The notes below the pieces were generated by a model. The model did no database searches. It saw nothing but the letters and a program-made list of their open reading frames with translations, and was not told the origin of the DNA. Below, in pieces: positions 1-7,818 of a DNA stretch of 64,000 nt. The DNA is from Pelobacter propionicus DSM 2379 (GTDB lineage: Bacteria; Desulfobacterota; Desulfuromonadia; Geobacterales; Pseudopelobacteraceae): NCBI RefSeq assembly GCF_000015045.1, contig NC_008607.1:124001-188000 (forward strand), read 5' to 3'. The position numbers and the translations under genes are program-made. Position 1 is the first letter of the stretch, and each line of letters begins with the position of its first letter.

Positions 1-379
1 CCTGATCACCCCTCCCCATGTGCTCACCATGAATGCCCCAACCACATATCACCTTGAGCGCCTTCGATGCAGCCTCCAGGATATGTCGATCGTTGTCAGG
101 GCCAACCGGATCTACCTGCTTCTTCATGAGCTCTGGTGAGGTTTCCCTGAACGCGAAGATATTGATGATTTCGACTCCGCCACACCCCGGAGTCCTGCGC
201 GCTCTTCTCTCGCAGCGCTCAACCGTCGGGTCATTCTTTTCCTGGTCAGCCGTAGAGGGATTGAGCATCAACCAACAAAGAAGCGGTAGATCCGGATTCC
301 AAATTTGACGAAGCCGATACCGATACCGCAAGCATGGAGAGAAAACCGTTTCCCTTTGCTCAAAGAGGGGACTATGCAT
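1..379 (-). CDS. DUF1643 family protein (partial, runs off left edge)
   Basis: The minus-strand frame from ATG at 379 stays open for 126 codons to the window edge, so the C-terminus is missing. It carries the family hallmarks: a LNPSTADQ motif near residue 38, then DPTVERC, INIFAFR and DPVGPDND, then CGWGIHG. DUF1643 proteins are small, of unknown biochemical function, and common on plasmids and phages. The upstream AGGTGA is a weak ribosome site. The gene reads in the same direction as the hypothetical gene that ends upstream of it at 402. Family assignment is confident; function is unknown. Confidence 0.85.
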   Translation of the reverse strand, partial: MHSPLFEQRETVFSPCLRYRYRLRQIWNPDLPLLCWLMLNPSTADQEKNDPTVERCERRARRTPGCGGVEIINIFAFRETSPELMKKQVDPVGPDNDRHILEAASKALKVICGWGIHGEHMGRGDQ

Positions 380-401
380 GTTCGGGATTTCACCTATAAT
401 T

Positions 402-881
402 TCATCGCGCTAACTTTTCTAGACAGAACCGAGCTACCCTCACAGCGTTTCGCTTCGTGATGTATCCAAGCAGTTTGTTTCCATCTGCCCAGGACATGTA
501 CTCTTCCAGCATCTGTACTGACGACAAAAACCAGTAAAACCGGCTTGTTTCAGACACAAAGGGTGGTGGACTATCCTTCTGGCAAAATGATTCGAATGCC
601 GATTCCAGGTCTTTGACCATCAGGAACCGCTGCTGGTACCAGTCCTCGGTGCGGTACTTGCCGGCAAAGGCGGCGATGCTACCAAAAGAACTGTAATCTT
701 CTGCCAGGAATCGTTTGACAATATCATGGGTTAGGGTGACACCCTCATATTTTCTGACGAATCTCGGGTTTGTCAGGCATCGCTGAGCCATGTCGGCGCA
801 ATCGGCCTCGCTCAAGCCTATTTCGTTCTCCCCTGACAATTCGCGCACTGCGTCGAGAATGGTTTCTTCAGTTTGGCTCAT
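402..881 (-). CDS. hypothetical protein (159 aa)
   Basis: I do not recognise this protein. It is soluble, mostly helical by composition and acidic at its N-terminus (SQTEETILDAV). It has no signal peptide or membrane segment. The frame could extend to a TTG at 905, but ATG at 881 is preceded by GAGGGGAAGGAA, a strong ribosome site, so I start there. It lies just upstream of the DUF1643 gene in the same direction and may share a transcript with it. Confidence 0.6.
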   Translation of the reverse strand: MSQTEETILDAVRELSGENEIGLSEADCADMAQRCLTNPRFVRKYEGVTLTHDIVKRFLAEDYSSFGSIAAFAGKYRTEDWYQQRFLMVKDLESAFESFCQKDSPPPFVSETSRFYWFLSSVQMLEEYMSWADGNKLLGYITKRNAVRVARFCLEKLAR

Positions 882-1032
882 TTCCTTCCCCTCTCGCCTT
901 TCCAAACATATTGTATGCCGCTTGCTGGCAGACTAATACCCAAAGTCTCAGCCATCTCTTTCTGGCTCTTGCCGAAATACTTGCAAAGCTATTTCAGTCG
1001 TTGTGCAATACTTGCAAGATCAGAAATATACA

Positions 1033-1299
1033 TCAAGACAACGCATCTTTTAGACGAGAGACAGCATCATCGATTAAACGCTGTCTCCACCCCCTACCCT
1101 GATATTTATCCGAAGAGTCACAACAGAACGAAAATGCACCGAATCCAAGCGCAAAAGCCCTTTTTCGAAGATTTACCGTGACTGCCCCACAACCAAAACT
1201 ATGTGGAGGCAACAAAACCACACAATCCTCATTACCAGGTTCATTTTCGACACTCCAACCATCAGGGAGCACAATATTGTCGTTATTGCATTTCTCCAC
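1033..1299 (-). CDS. hypothetical protein (about 88 aa)
   Basis: Small unrecognised protein with a LPDGW motif near the N-terminus, a central GAVTVNLRKRAFALGF strand-rich stretch and a C-terminal helix after YQGRGWRQRL. The frame reaches a TTG at 1329, inside the upstream gene. GTG at 1299 has GGAG eight bases ahead and is the better start. It is arranged head-to-tail with the gene ending at 1322, suggesting a two-gene unit. Function unknown. Confidence 0.5.
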   Translation of the reverse strand: MEKCNNDNIVLPDGWSVENEPGNEDCVVLLPPHSFGCGAVTVNLRKRAFALGFGAFSFCCDSSDKYQGRGWRQRLIDDAVSRLKDALS

Positions 1300-1321
1300 A
1301 GTATGTCTCCCACCAACAGAG

Positions 1322-1576
1322 CTATTCAATCAGTTTTTGCAGACGACGCGCAATTTCACCTGACTGAAGCAAACATGCGAATGATTTTTCCAGAAAATAC
1401 GAAACAATCTCAGTGTCCTTGGCATCATCGGGCAATTCGTCGTTAAACAGCGACTTAATGCCCATCATTTTGGAAAGAGTCACTTTATTCACTGAAACTC
1501 TCTTTGTAACGAATTCATCAACACGATCTGTCAAAGCGCCACCATTAATGCTTTTATCACTGGCTTCTGTGTCCAT
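1322..1576 (-). CDS. hypothetical protein (84 aa)
   Basis: Small charged, helical protein with no signal peptide or membrane helix. It begins at ATG 1576, behind a modest AGGT ribosome site. It is transcribed divergently from the tyrosine recombinase; the 217-base gap between them holds a long palindrome. The stretch TKRVSVNKVTLSKMMGIKSLF could be a short DNA-binding helix pair, but this is not convincing. No family recognised. Confidence 0.5.
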   Translation of the reverse strand: MDTEASDKSINGGALTDRVDEFVTKRVSVNKVTLSKMMGIKSLFNDELPDDAKDTEIVSYFLEKSFACLLQSGEIARRLQKLIE

Positions 1577-1754
1577 ATACCTAATTTCCCCGCTTTCATC
1601 GGACTTGACAGCCTTTTGTCATATCATACACAATCAGACCATACATCGTCAATAACGTTAATGTTTGCTGTTGCTATATTTTGAAATACAACACAATTTA
1701 TAACCCATATACAGCCCAACCGCCTTATCTCTTGACGTCCGCACCGGCTTTGAT

Positions 1755-1783
1755 ATATAACACAACAGCTTGTTGTGTTATAT
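1755..1783. promoter_or_regulatory. perfect 13-bp palindrome upstream of the recombinase
   Basis: Arms 1755-1767 and 1771-1783 are exact reverse complements separated by GCT. The core is CACAACA-GCT-TGTTGTG. The right arm runs up to the GGAGG ribosome site of the recombinase (start 1794), so a protein bound here would block its transcription or translation initiation. A similar CAACA-N3-TGTTG core lies at 45667-45679 ahead of the sigma-like gene. An operator is the simplest reading; a recombination core site is the alternative. Confidence 0.6.
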
Positions 1784-1793
1784 GGAGGACGCC

Positions 1794-2750
1794 ATGAAAC
1801 TCGATTCAGGGAACATTACGGACGATTTACAGCGGTGGGTCGTTGCATACATGCAGGAAATAACAAACAAAAACCTCTCAGGGCGAACCAGAGACATTTA
1901 TGCAGGGATCCTGGATGATTTCGTGGAACATTCGCGTCAATTTCAGGGAGAACTTGGAATTGAGGACATAAATCGCATCTTTCTCAATGGTTATTTAGCG
2001 GAAAGAGGAAACACCGGCAGAAGATTCAGCGCAACAACAAAAAAACTCCATATCACGGTATTAAAGACGTTTTTTCTTTATATCACCGAGAACAATGACA
2101 ACAACCATGATTTTGAAAAGATGTTCAAGAAAATGAACATTAAGTCCGAATCAAACGAGAAACCAGCTCTTAACGAGGACGATGTTCAGCGTCTTCTCAA
2201 TTACCTTGAAAAAATCAAGAGAGCGCGCCGAAACCAGAACACAAACATACGAAACACCCTACTTTGCAAAATAATGCTCTTCGGAGGACTCAGGGCCGTC
2301 GAATTAACGCATTTGCGCCTCAAAGACATGGTTTACGACAAGGAGGACGATATCTACTCATTATTGATAGAAGGGAAGGGGGGTAAACAACGAACAGTGT
2401 ATATCCCTCGAACATTGATCGAGGACGAGGTGGAGACGCTGAAAGAAGAGTACGGAGAAGAGTGGCTAATCTGCTCAACCCGTAATGGCACCATTGTCGA
2501 CCGCACCAATCTTTACCAGATCATCACCGGAATATACAAAAGGGCAGGGGTGGATCATACAGGCCTGCATATCCTCAGGCACACCTTCGCTCGGCGCCTG
2601 GTCAACAACAACACGAACCTGGAAACAATTAGAGACCTACTCGGACACTCAAATATCGCCATCACAGCGAAGTTTTACGCGAAAACGAATGAGAACAACA
2701 AGAAAGCCGCGATATCGCGCTTAATGAAAGAAGAAAACGAAGGAGAGTAG
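1794..2750 (+). CDS. tyrosine recombinase / phage-type integrase (318 aa)
   Basis: Site-specific DNA recombinase of the XerC/XerD/lambda-integrase superfamily. The N-terminal SAM-like core-binding domain covers about residues 10-110. The catalytic domain follows, with the first Arg in GLRAVELTHL, the HxxR pair in LHILRHTFARRL, and LGHSNIAITAKFYAKT holding the late His and the nucleophilic Tyr. All catalytic residues are present, so the enzyme should be active. ATG at 1794 has GGAGG seven bases upstream; the two earlier in-frame ATGs lie in the palindrome. It could integrate the element, resolve plasmid multimers or move a cassette. Only a tRNA-like remnant nearby (about 3606-3668) hints at integration. 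Confidence 0.9.
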   Translation: MKLDSGNITDDLQRWVVAYMQEITNKNLSGRTRDIYAGILDDFVEHSRQFQGELGIEDINRIFLNGYLAERGNTGRRFSATTKKLHITVLKTFFLYITENNDNNHDFEKMFKKMNIKSESNEKPALNEDDVQRLLNYLEKIKRARRNQNTNIRNTLLCKIMLFGGLRAVELTHLRLKDMVYDKEDDIYSLLIEGKGGKQRTVYIPRTLIEDEVETLKEEYGEEWLICSTRNGTIVDRTNLYQIITGIYKRAGVDHTGLHILRHTFARRLVNNNTNLETIRDLLGHSNIAITAKFYAKTNENNKKAAISRLMKEENEGE

Positions 2751-2851
2751 CCTTGGAGAAGTATCTAGGAAGAGATTGGCAGACCAGGATGTCCCTGGAG
2801 ACCAAGAAACGGCTCAACAGGCGAATAAGATAGGAGATTTCATGGACCTAG

Positions 2852-3532
2852 TTACAGACGATATTCCAGCGCAGAAAGGATGTCGCATTGAGGATTAAGT
2901 AATTCGGAAACCGGCAGTTTTTTGTTACCAATCGCCCTAAGGAGCAGCGCTGCGACTCGCCCTTTAAGGCTTATGAGGCCACTGCGAAAACGGGTCGCAT
3001 CGCCTCTACCCAATATGATTTTTCGAAGGTGAGGCAAATTTGGAATTTTGTTGGCGCCATCAGAGCCACAGAAAAGAAGCGTCGGCCCCCCAAAGCAAAT
3101 ACTTCCGTCAATACTGCAGGCAGAAAGATAGTCCTTGCCGAGCAGGATCAGGAGCAAATCGCATGGCTTTTTGACCACAGCCCTGAAATCACCTGGCACA
3201 TTAAGTTGTCCCGCCCAAGACCGGAGTTTTTTTTGCCCCATGCCGGCAAAGGTACACTCATACGGCACTATTGTTTTCCCCGCCGGTATCAGGCCATATC
3301 CAGCAGAAAGGATCCAGAGATCTACATTTCCCACGAAGCCTGACACCCCTTGCATCAGGCATACATGCTGCTGCCCCTTATACATGGCAGCAGCCGTGGT
3401 TGCCCACCCCCTCAGCAAAGCCTCCTTCTCCAAAAATCCGCAGTCGTTGAGCTCCTCAAGGTCCGGCTTTGAAAGCTTCCCTGGTGCGCCAATTTTTTTC
3501 CCTGTACAGGAAGTGATGATTCTTACAGTCAT
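2852..3532 (-). CDS. DUF6884/YaaA-like protein (226 aa)
   Basis: The protein opens with TVRIITSCTGKK, typical of DUF6884/YaaA-like proteins. Near the middle it has WILSAGYGLIPAGKTIVPYE, matching the family pattern 'ILSAkYGLl...i.PYe', and later a FCGSDGANKIPN stretch. ATG at 3532 is preferred to the upstream frame extension at 3571 because the conserved fold begins there. The family is common on mobile elements and is sometimes near DNA-modification genes, but its reaction is unproven. It ends convergently with the recombinase, with about 100 bases between them. Confidence 0.6.
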   Translation of the reverse strand: MTVRIITSCTGKKIGAPGKLSKPDLEELNDCGFLEKEALLRGWATTAAAMYKGQQHVCLMQGVSGFVGNVDLWILSAGYGLIPAGKTIVPYECTFAGMGQKKLRSWAGQLNVPGDFRAVVKKPCDLLLILLGKDYLSACSIDGSICFGGPTLLFCGSDGANKIPNLPHLRKIILGRGDATRFRSGLISLKGRVAALLLRAIGNKKLPVSELLNPQCDILSALEYRL

Positions 3533-3605
3533 GGTCAATGCTGATCCGGGGTATACCTGGTTTGTTATCATCCGCGTTACCTCTAGGAGGAGAGATCGTT
3601 AATTC

Positions 3606-3668
3606 CATCTGGCGGCCGGACTTAAACCAGCGCCCGGGAACGCTCTGCCGACTAAACCACGCCATCAT
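3606..3668 (-). other. tRNA-like remnant lacking the anticodon arm
   Basis: Read on the minus strand, a 5-bp acceptor-like pairing (TGGCG with CGCCA) encloses a D-arm-like GTTTAGTCGGCAGAGC. This is followed by only about ten bases and then a canonical T-arm, GCTGG-TTTAAGT-CCGGC. A normal tRNA needs about 23 bases where these ten sit, so the anticodon stem-loop is missing. It cannot decode. It may be a decayed tRNA carried in by recombination, or part of an attachment site for the recombinase about 850 bases away. Confidence 0.45.
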
Positions 3669-3699
3669 CCCCCGTGTCTTGGTTGACACAGGAGTATGC

Positions 3700-4326
3700 T
3701 TACCGCCGAAGATCATTTGGCCCAACTACAACCATATCTTGATTGTTGAACAGCATCCAGGCGGCCTCAGTCTCGTCCGGATCTGGTGCTTGCGCATTTG
3801 CAAGAACGATATCCGTGACACTCTGGACAAACTCGTAGTAGTACAATCCCCTCTTACCCAGGGTCACCGCCTTCATCGTCGATACACTCTTTCTCTGCGC
3901 CAGGAGATAAGGAGGAGCCCAATCTACAGTTGTGCTTCCACCGTCCAAGGCATCAAGCTGGCTCGCCTTGAGCGGGAGCAGATACGTTGTGAAGTCAAGG
4001 ATGTGGTAACCAATCTCAAGCCACGCATGATAAATGAAGCCACCTGGCTGAGGGATTATGCCCGGAACGGGAGCATGTGCAACCACATCAGAATTGCCAT
4101 CACCAACCCGCCATGCCGCATAACCAGCCTTGAGCACCGAAGCAACCCTAAGCCGATCAAGTATGCTTTGCGCCAGAATCGCGTGAGTGTAGCAGTCGGT
4201 CCCCAAGCTGCCTGATGCCGCACCTGCAAGACGCCGTATGGCGCTGGAGACTCCGGCAATGACACCACTTTCCACCAGCACTTCAACGACCCGACTTACA
4301 TCTACCCTTCTCTTTGCTTGGCCCAT
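3700..4326 (-). CDS. transglutaminase/papain-fold-like protein (208 aa)
   Basis: An unnamed protein with the Cys-His-Asp layout of transglutaminase-like cysteine hydrolases. GTDCYTHAILAQSILD near residue 42 supplies the putative Cys at the start of a helix. FIYHAWLEIGYHILDFTTY near residue 97 supplies His and Asp. There is no signal peptide, so it probably acts in the cytoplasm. ATG at 4326 follows AGAGAACAAA. A 19-bp-armed palindrome lies 45 bases upstream and may control it. It could be a protease, amidase or cross-linking enzyme; the substrate is unknown. Confidence 0.5.
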   Translation of the reverse strand: MGQAKRRVDVSRVVEVLVESGVIAGVSSAIRRLAGAASGSLGTDCYTHAILAQSILDRLRVASVLKAGYAAWRVGDGNSDVVAHAPVPGIIPQPGGFIYHAWLEIGYHILDFTTYLLPLKASQLDALDGGSTTVDWAPPYLLAQRKSVSTMKAVTLGKRGLYYYEFVQSVTDIVLANAQAPDPDETEAAWMLFNNQDMVVVGPNDLRR

Positions 4327-4370
4327 TTTGTTCTCTCTTGTGTTGATGTGATAAAAACACCTTATTCCTG

Positions 4371-4411
4371 CTTGTTGTAATTGTCAACTAAAAGTTGACA
4401 ATTACAACAAG
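4371..4411. promoter_or_regulatory. 19-bp perfect inverted repeat with 3-base loop
   Basis: Arms 4371-4389 and 4393-4411 (CTTGTTGTAATTGTCAACT and its exact complement) flank AAA. There is no T-run on either side, so an intrinsic terminator is unlikely. It lies upstream of the transglutaminase-like gene (start 4326). A dimeric regulator site, a cruciform, or a recombinase or rolling-circle nick site are all possible. Confidence 0.5.
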
Positions 4412-4547
4412 AGAGGATCCTTATGTTTAGAGGACTGAAACAACAAATTATTTATTGTTAGTGGTTACCCGATGGATATTCTGTTGGGGAGAACTCAGCG
4501 CGACATGGAAGTTCATATTCATACAACAAACCCTTCTCAGTATTTTA

Positions 4548-5222
4548 TTAATACTCGCGCAATATATACCCTTTACCTCTGACAGTATGGATCATTTTGG
4601 TTGGATAACCAACGTCAACCTTCCTACGAAGATATGTCACATACACGTCAATTATGTTACTGAATTTTCCTTCAAAAGTATTTACCCAACAATTACTTGC
4701 GATCATGGAGCGAGTCAATATTTGATTTGGATTCCGTATCATGTACTCCATGAGACAGTATTCTTTTTCAGACAAGGATATCTCGTTTCCGCTACGCCAA
4801 AATCTGTGGGTAACTGGATCTAATTTAAGTTCTCCAAAAACAACCTCAGATCCTCGGTTTCGGCCGGCCCTTCTTAATAATGCCGCAATGCGGGCCCGTA
4901 GCTCACGAAAAGCAAATGGCTTTCCCATATAGTCATCGGAGCCAGCTTCAAGGCCAGCAACAACCTCTTCAGGCAATTTTCGAGCTGTCAGGATCAATAC
5001 CGGCACCTGATTACCCGTTGAGCGCAATTCCTTCAAAACACTCAAACCATCAATTTCAGGTATACCCAAGTCCAGAATCACCAATGCATATTCACCTGTT
5101 TGAGCCAGACGCAAACCTTCAGCACCATCACCGACAATCACCACCTGGCAATTCCCCTCCTCCAGACCGCGCTTGATGAAACCTGCAATTTTCCTTTCGT
5201 CTTCGATCAGAAGATATTTCAC
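4548..5222 (-). CDS. OmpR/PhoB-family response regulator (224 aa)
   Basis: Two-component transcription factor. The N-terminal receiver has the acidic pair IEDERK near residue 8, the phospho-acceptor Asp in LVILDLGIPEIDG near residue 51 and the conserved Lys in MGKPFAF. The C-terminal winged helix has the typical VYVTYLRRKVD and HTVRGKGYILREY. It is full length and apparently functional. No histidine kinase lies within this window, so it is an orphan here and would need a chromosomal or distant partner. It is transcribed divergently from the 90-aa gene and IHF at 5410-5984. Confidence 0.92.
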   Translation of the reverse strand: MKYLLIEDERKIAGFIKRGLEEGNCQVVIVGDGAEGLRLAQTGEYALVILDLGIPEIDGLSVLKELRSTGNQVPVLILTARKLPEEVVAGLEAGSDDYMGKPFAFRELRARIAALLRRAGRNRGSEVVFGELKLDPVTHRFWRSGNEISLSEKEYCLMEYMIRNPNQILTRSMIASNCWVNTFEGKFSNIIDVYVTYLRRKVDVGYPTKMIHTVRGKGYILREY

Positions 5223-5409
5223 TTTCTCTCCATAGCAGTTATATTAAGGATAAACGACATCTTGCTTAATTCTAATTCTTCTCCACCTGCTCCACTGGCG
5301 CCATCCTCTGCTCAGCCAGACAGCTTTCCAGTTTGTTATTACAGATCCCTTACCAACTAAAGGCATATTATTAGTAAGGCACTTGAATTTACAGTAAGTT
5401 GAGATAAAT

Positions 5410-5682
5410 ATGAACCGAAATGTCATACGTGTTGCTGCTGTATTCAGTCCGAATGGGACAATAAAACCCGTCTGGTTCGACTGGCAGGGAGAGCGGCATA
5501 CCATTCAAGAGATTACCTACCGGTGGGAGAGCAATCTGGGAAGGGCTCAGCGTCTACATTTCACTACAACGGCAGACACCGGGCTTTATGAGTTGGTATA
5601 CAACACGCTAGAACAGATTTGGACTGTGCGTGAGTTTGATAATCTATTGAGACCAAACGAAAGGACATGCGGTAACAAATGA
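5410..5682 (+). CDS. conserved small hypothetical protein (90 aa)
   Basis: Small soluble protein opening NRNVIRVAAVFSPNGTIKPV and continuing WFDWQGERHTIQEITYRW, a layout I associate with a short conserved family in anaerobic bacteria. Composition predicts a compact beta fold. Its stop codon overlaps the IHF start by four bases (ATGA at 5679-5682), so the two are translationally coupled. Function unknown; a nucleoid or DNA-related role is only guilt by association. Confidence 0.7.
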   Translation: MNRNVIRVAAVFSPNGTIKPVWFDWQGERHTIQEITYRWESNLGRAQRLHFTTTADTGLYELVYNTLEQIWTVREFDNLLRPNERTCGNK

Positions 5683-5984
5683 CAAAAGCGGATATCACCG
5701 AAAAAGTGAGTAACACTATAGGAGTCCCCAAGAGGGAAGCAGCAGATTTAGTCGAAACCGTCCTCTCCATCATGAAAGACACTCTTGCCTCCGGAGAGAG
5801 GATCAAGATTTCGGGCTTTGGTTGCTTCAACGTAAAGCAGAAGACAGACAGACGTGGGCGCAACCCACAAACAGGTGAGAGACTCACCATCTCTGCCCGG
5901 CGCGTTCTCACATTCAAGCCAAGTTCTATTTTACGCGATGCGATTAATTCCGTGACCGACGACAGCAGCAGCCAAACCAATTAA
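5679..5984 (+). CDS. integration host factor / HU-family DNA-bending protein (IHF alpha-like)
   Basis: 101-aa DNABII protein. It begins TKADITEKVSNTIGVPKREA, has the core GERIKISGFGCFNV, the DNA-minor-groove arm RRGRNPQTGERLTI and the closing TFKPSSILRDAIN, all standard. The arm retains the Asn-Pro that intercalates and kinks DNA. A plasmid copy could assist the tyrosine recombinase, initiator-origin complexes or relaxosome assembly. Its 3' end overlaps the convergent ASCH gene by 54 bases. Confidence 0.93.
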   Translation: MTKADITEKVSNTIGVPKREAADLVETVLSIMKDTLASGERIKISGFGCFNVKQKTDRRGRNPQTGERLTISARRVLTFKPSSILRDAINSVTDDSSSQTN

Positions 5985-6611
5985 AGACCTCCGCTTCACG
6001 CCCTTTTCACCCTTCATTTGCTGCCACAGTAAGTTCTCAGTGAGAGTGTCCAATCTATGATCCGATAGGATGCTGTGAACAGCATTGATGTTGACCATCG
6101 GCCGTGCACAAGCCGAGCACAAATCGGGCTCTACCCAAAAATGATCACAGGTTCGTTCAACGCAAATCGAAAAATCCGTGCATCCACACACCCGACAGAC
6201 CCCAGAAACATCGTAAAGCCCCTGCCTACCCCGGACAAGAAGTGGAACACGAAGCGGATTAACCTTGTCTAGACGCCAGGCATACCGACCAAGGGTATAA
6301 TCACCGGCAGCCAGCTCCAGTGCTGACAAGTTCTCAACGAACGCCGATGTGATCCTGATGCAATCGACCAATTCACATACCGCCATGACACACCCTGACG
6401 GAAAACGCCTATCAAGCATGTTGCGGCCCTGAAGGAATCGAGAGATCTCCACATTGTTGAGCGCCATATGCAGTGCTGCCCTTGGAGCAATTTGTGACGC
6501 ACATATAGCCAATGGGCCACGATGTTTCGTTGCCCAAGACCGCGTTTCAATCAATTTTCCACCGACAGCAACCAAATAAGCCCAGTGTGGCCACAAAGAA
6601 AGAGCTTTCAT
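5931..6611 (-). CDS. ASCH-domain protein with Cys-rich C-terminal module
   Basis: The first 130 residues form an ASCH (PUA-like, predicted RNA-binding) domain, with KALSLWPHWAYLVAVGGKLI, ETRSW and then GPLAICASQ. A second module around residues 145-185 has the spaced Cys/His pattern CRVCGCTDFSIC, then C, HFWVEPDLCSAC, probably a zinc knuckle seen in phage-type proteins. Its ATG overlaps the stop of the DUF5131 gene (ATGA at 6608-6611), so the two are coupled and probably work together. The C-terminal 54 bases run antisense into the IHF gene. Confidence 0.75.
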   Translation of the reverse strand: MKALSLWPHWAYLVAVGGKLIETRSWATKHRGPLAICASQIAPRAALHMALNNVEISRFLQGRNMLDRRFPSGCVMAVCELVDCIRITSAFVENLSALELAAGDYTLGRYAWRLDKVNPLRVPLLVRGRQGLYDVSGVCRVCGCTDFSICVERTCDHFWVEPDLCSACARPMVNINAVHSILSDHRLDTLTENLLWQQMKGEKGVKRRSLIGLAAAVVGHGINRIA

Positions 6612-7681
6612 ATGACCACCGGGAGATCATTGTGTTCCTGGCCATCCAGCAGGCGTCCGGCTCCCCTCTTTCCAACTTTTATCGAGCGATTACCGTCTTG
6701 CCATCTATACCAGCTCGCCGCGGGAAGATCGTTGGGTAGCAAGAGCGAATTCATCACTTCCTGACCGTGCGGTAACCATTCGCCCCAGGCCTTGAAAAAA
6801 AAGGGGAGATCATCATGTCCACACTGATCTCGTAATTGCCTGAACCAGTCCGGATGAGATGGGCGTGCAGAATTTCCAGATTCACCGCCAGCGAGCACAC
6901 CATGAACCAGGTCCTTAGATCCAAGCAAACTGATCGCCCCCAACAGGGGTTCAGCAAGGACTAAACGGGTGCGGAACGGCGTTTTCAGAAAATCGGGGAT
7001 CCGCTTATCCACAGCTTGTTGATTTTCGGTGGTGACACATCCAATCAAATTTGGCAAGGGAAAGAGCTTTTCTATGTACCCCCATTCGCCATGGTCCTTG
7101 AGAATTCTCCCCATGCTGTCGGCAGGTCCATAACAAAGCCCCATGACCTGCTCGCTGAAAGAAATTTCCGGGGCCTTGCAAAAAATGAACTCGTTTCCTG
7201 CTTTTGCCCATGCCTGCAGAAGCTCTGCCGGCTTCCTGGAGGAGAAGTACCGTCGCTGTCGGCTAGACCGCTTTGTGGGGGCAACAAACCGGTGTGGTCG
7301 ATTGGAAAAAACCCTACAGGCCAGCACTACGGCCATAGCTCGATCAATGTCTGCATCAGACACGGATTCATGAAAAAGATCAGACCAGATTGCAAAAATC
7401 TGTGGCACCCTTGAGTGTAGCGGAACTTCCAGCAACTGAGCATTAAACCTGACTGTTCCATTCCACTGGCCAGCCTCTGTGAGCAAGTCTTCGTGAAGCG
7501 CTCGAATCGAGGCGTAAGGATGACCACAGCGGAGCCTGGCCTCCCGGCGCATCCAGCAGTTTTCACACCCTGCCGATACAGGCGTGCATCCAGAAACCAA
7601 ATGCCATCGCTTTGTCCAAAACATACCCAAGGGAATAACTTTTGACAGGTCTTGAGACAGCGAAGAACAACAAGATATCAT
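6608..7681 (-). CDS. DUF5131 (phage Gp37/Gp68-like) family protein
   Basis: The family signature is the N-terminal HLVSGCTPVSAGCENCW, a Cys cluster (C-x6-C-x2-C) reminiscent of a metal-binding site. IFAIWSDLFHESV follows, and late in the protein VLAGGESGNSARPSHPDWFR and FFFKAWGEWLP. The role of these proteins is not established; they are widespread in phages and mobile elements. ATG at 7681 has AAAAGG ahead, but a start at 7624, nearer the usual family start, is possible. It is translationally coupled to the ASCH gene. Confidence 0.8.
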   Translation of the reverse strand: MISCCSSLSQDLSKVIPLGMFWTKRWHLVSGCTPVSAGCENCWMRREARLRCGHPYASIRALHEDLLTEAGQWNGTVRFNAQLLEVPLHSRVPQIFAIWSDLFHESVSDADIDRAMAVVLACRVFSNRPHRFVAPTKRSSRQRRYFSSRKPAELLQAWAKAGNEFIFCKAPEISFSEQVMGLCYGPADSMGRILKDHGEWGYIEKLFPLPNLIGCVTTENQQAVDKRIPDFLKTPFRTRLVLAEPLLGAISLLGSKDLVHGVLAGGESGNSARPSHPDWFRQLRDQCGHDDLPFFFKAWGEWLPHGQEVMNSLLLPNDLPAASWYRWQDGNRSIKVGKRGAGRLLDGQEHNDLPVVI

Positions 7682-7818
7682 TTGCAAACATCCTTTTCAG
7701 AGCGTAATCAACATAGTTAAATCACTAACTATTGTTATTTTAGTACAACGTAAGCTTGTTGTTGTCAGCTTTTAGCAGAAACTTACTTAGATATGATTGA
7801 ATGTCATCTTATAGTAAG

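Noticed and set aside
770-1181. Overlapping plus-strand frames of about 100 codons
   Set aside because: Cys/Leu/Ser-rich translations typical of antisense noise over and between minus-strand genes; no ribosome sites.
3538-4215. 225-codon plus-strand open frame
   Set aside because: Antisense to the transglutaminase-like gene, whose motifs and ribosome site are on the minus strand; its own translation shows no family pattern.
4423-4461. 12-codon frame after GAGAGGATCCTT, just right of the 19-bp palindrome
   Set aside because: Could be a leader peptide, but there is no gene reading downstream on that strand for it to control.
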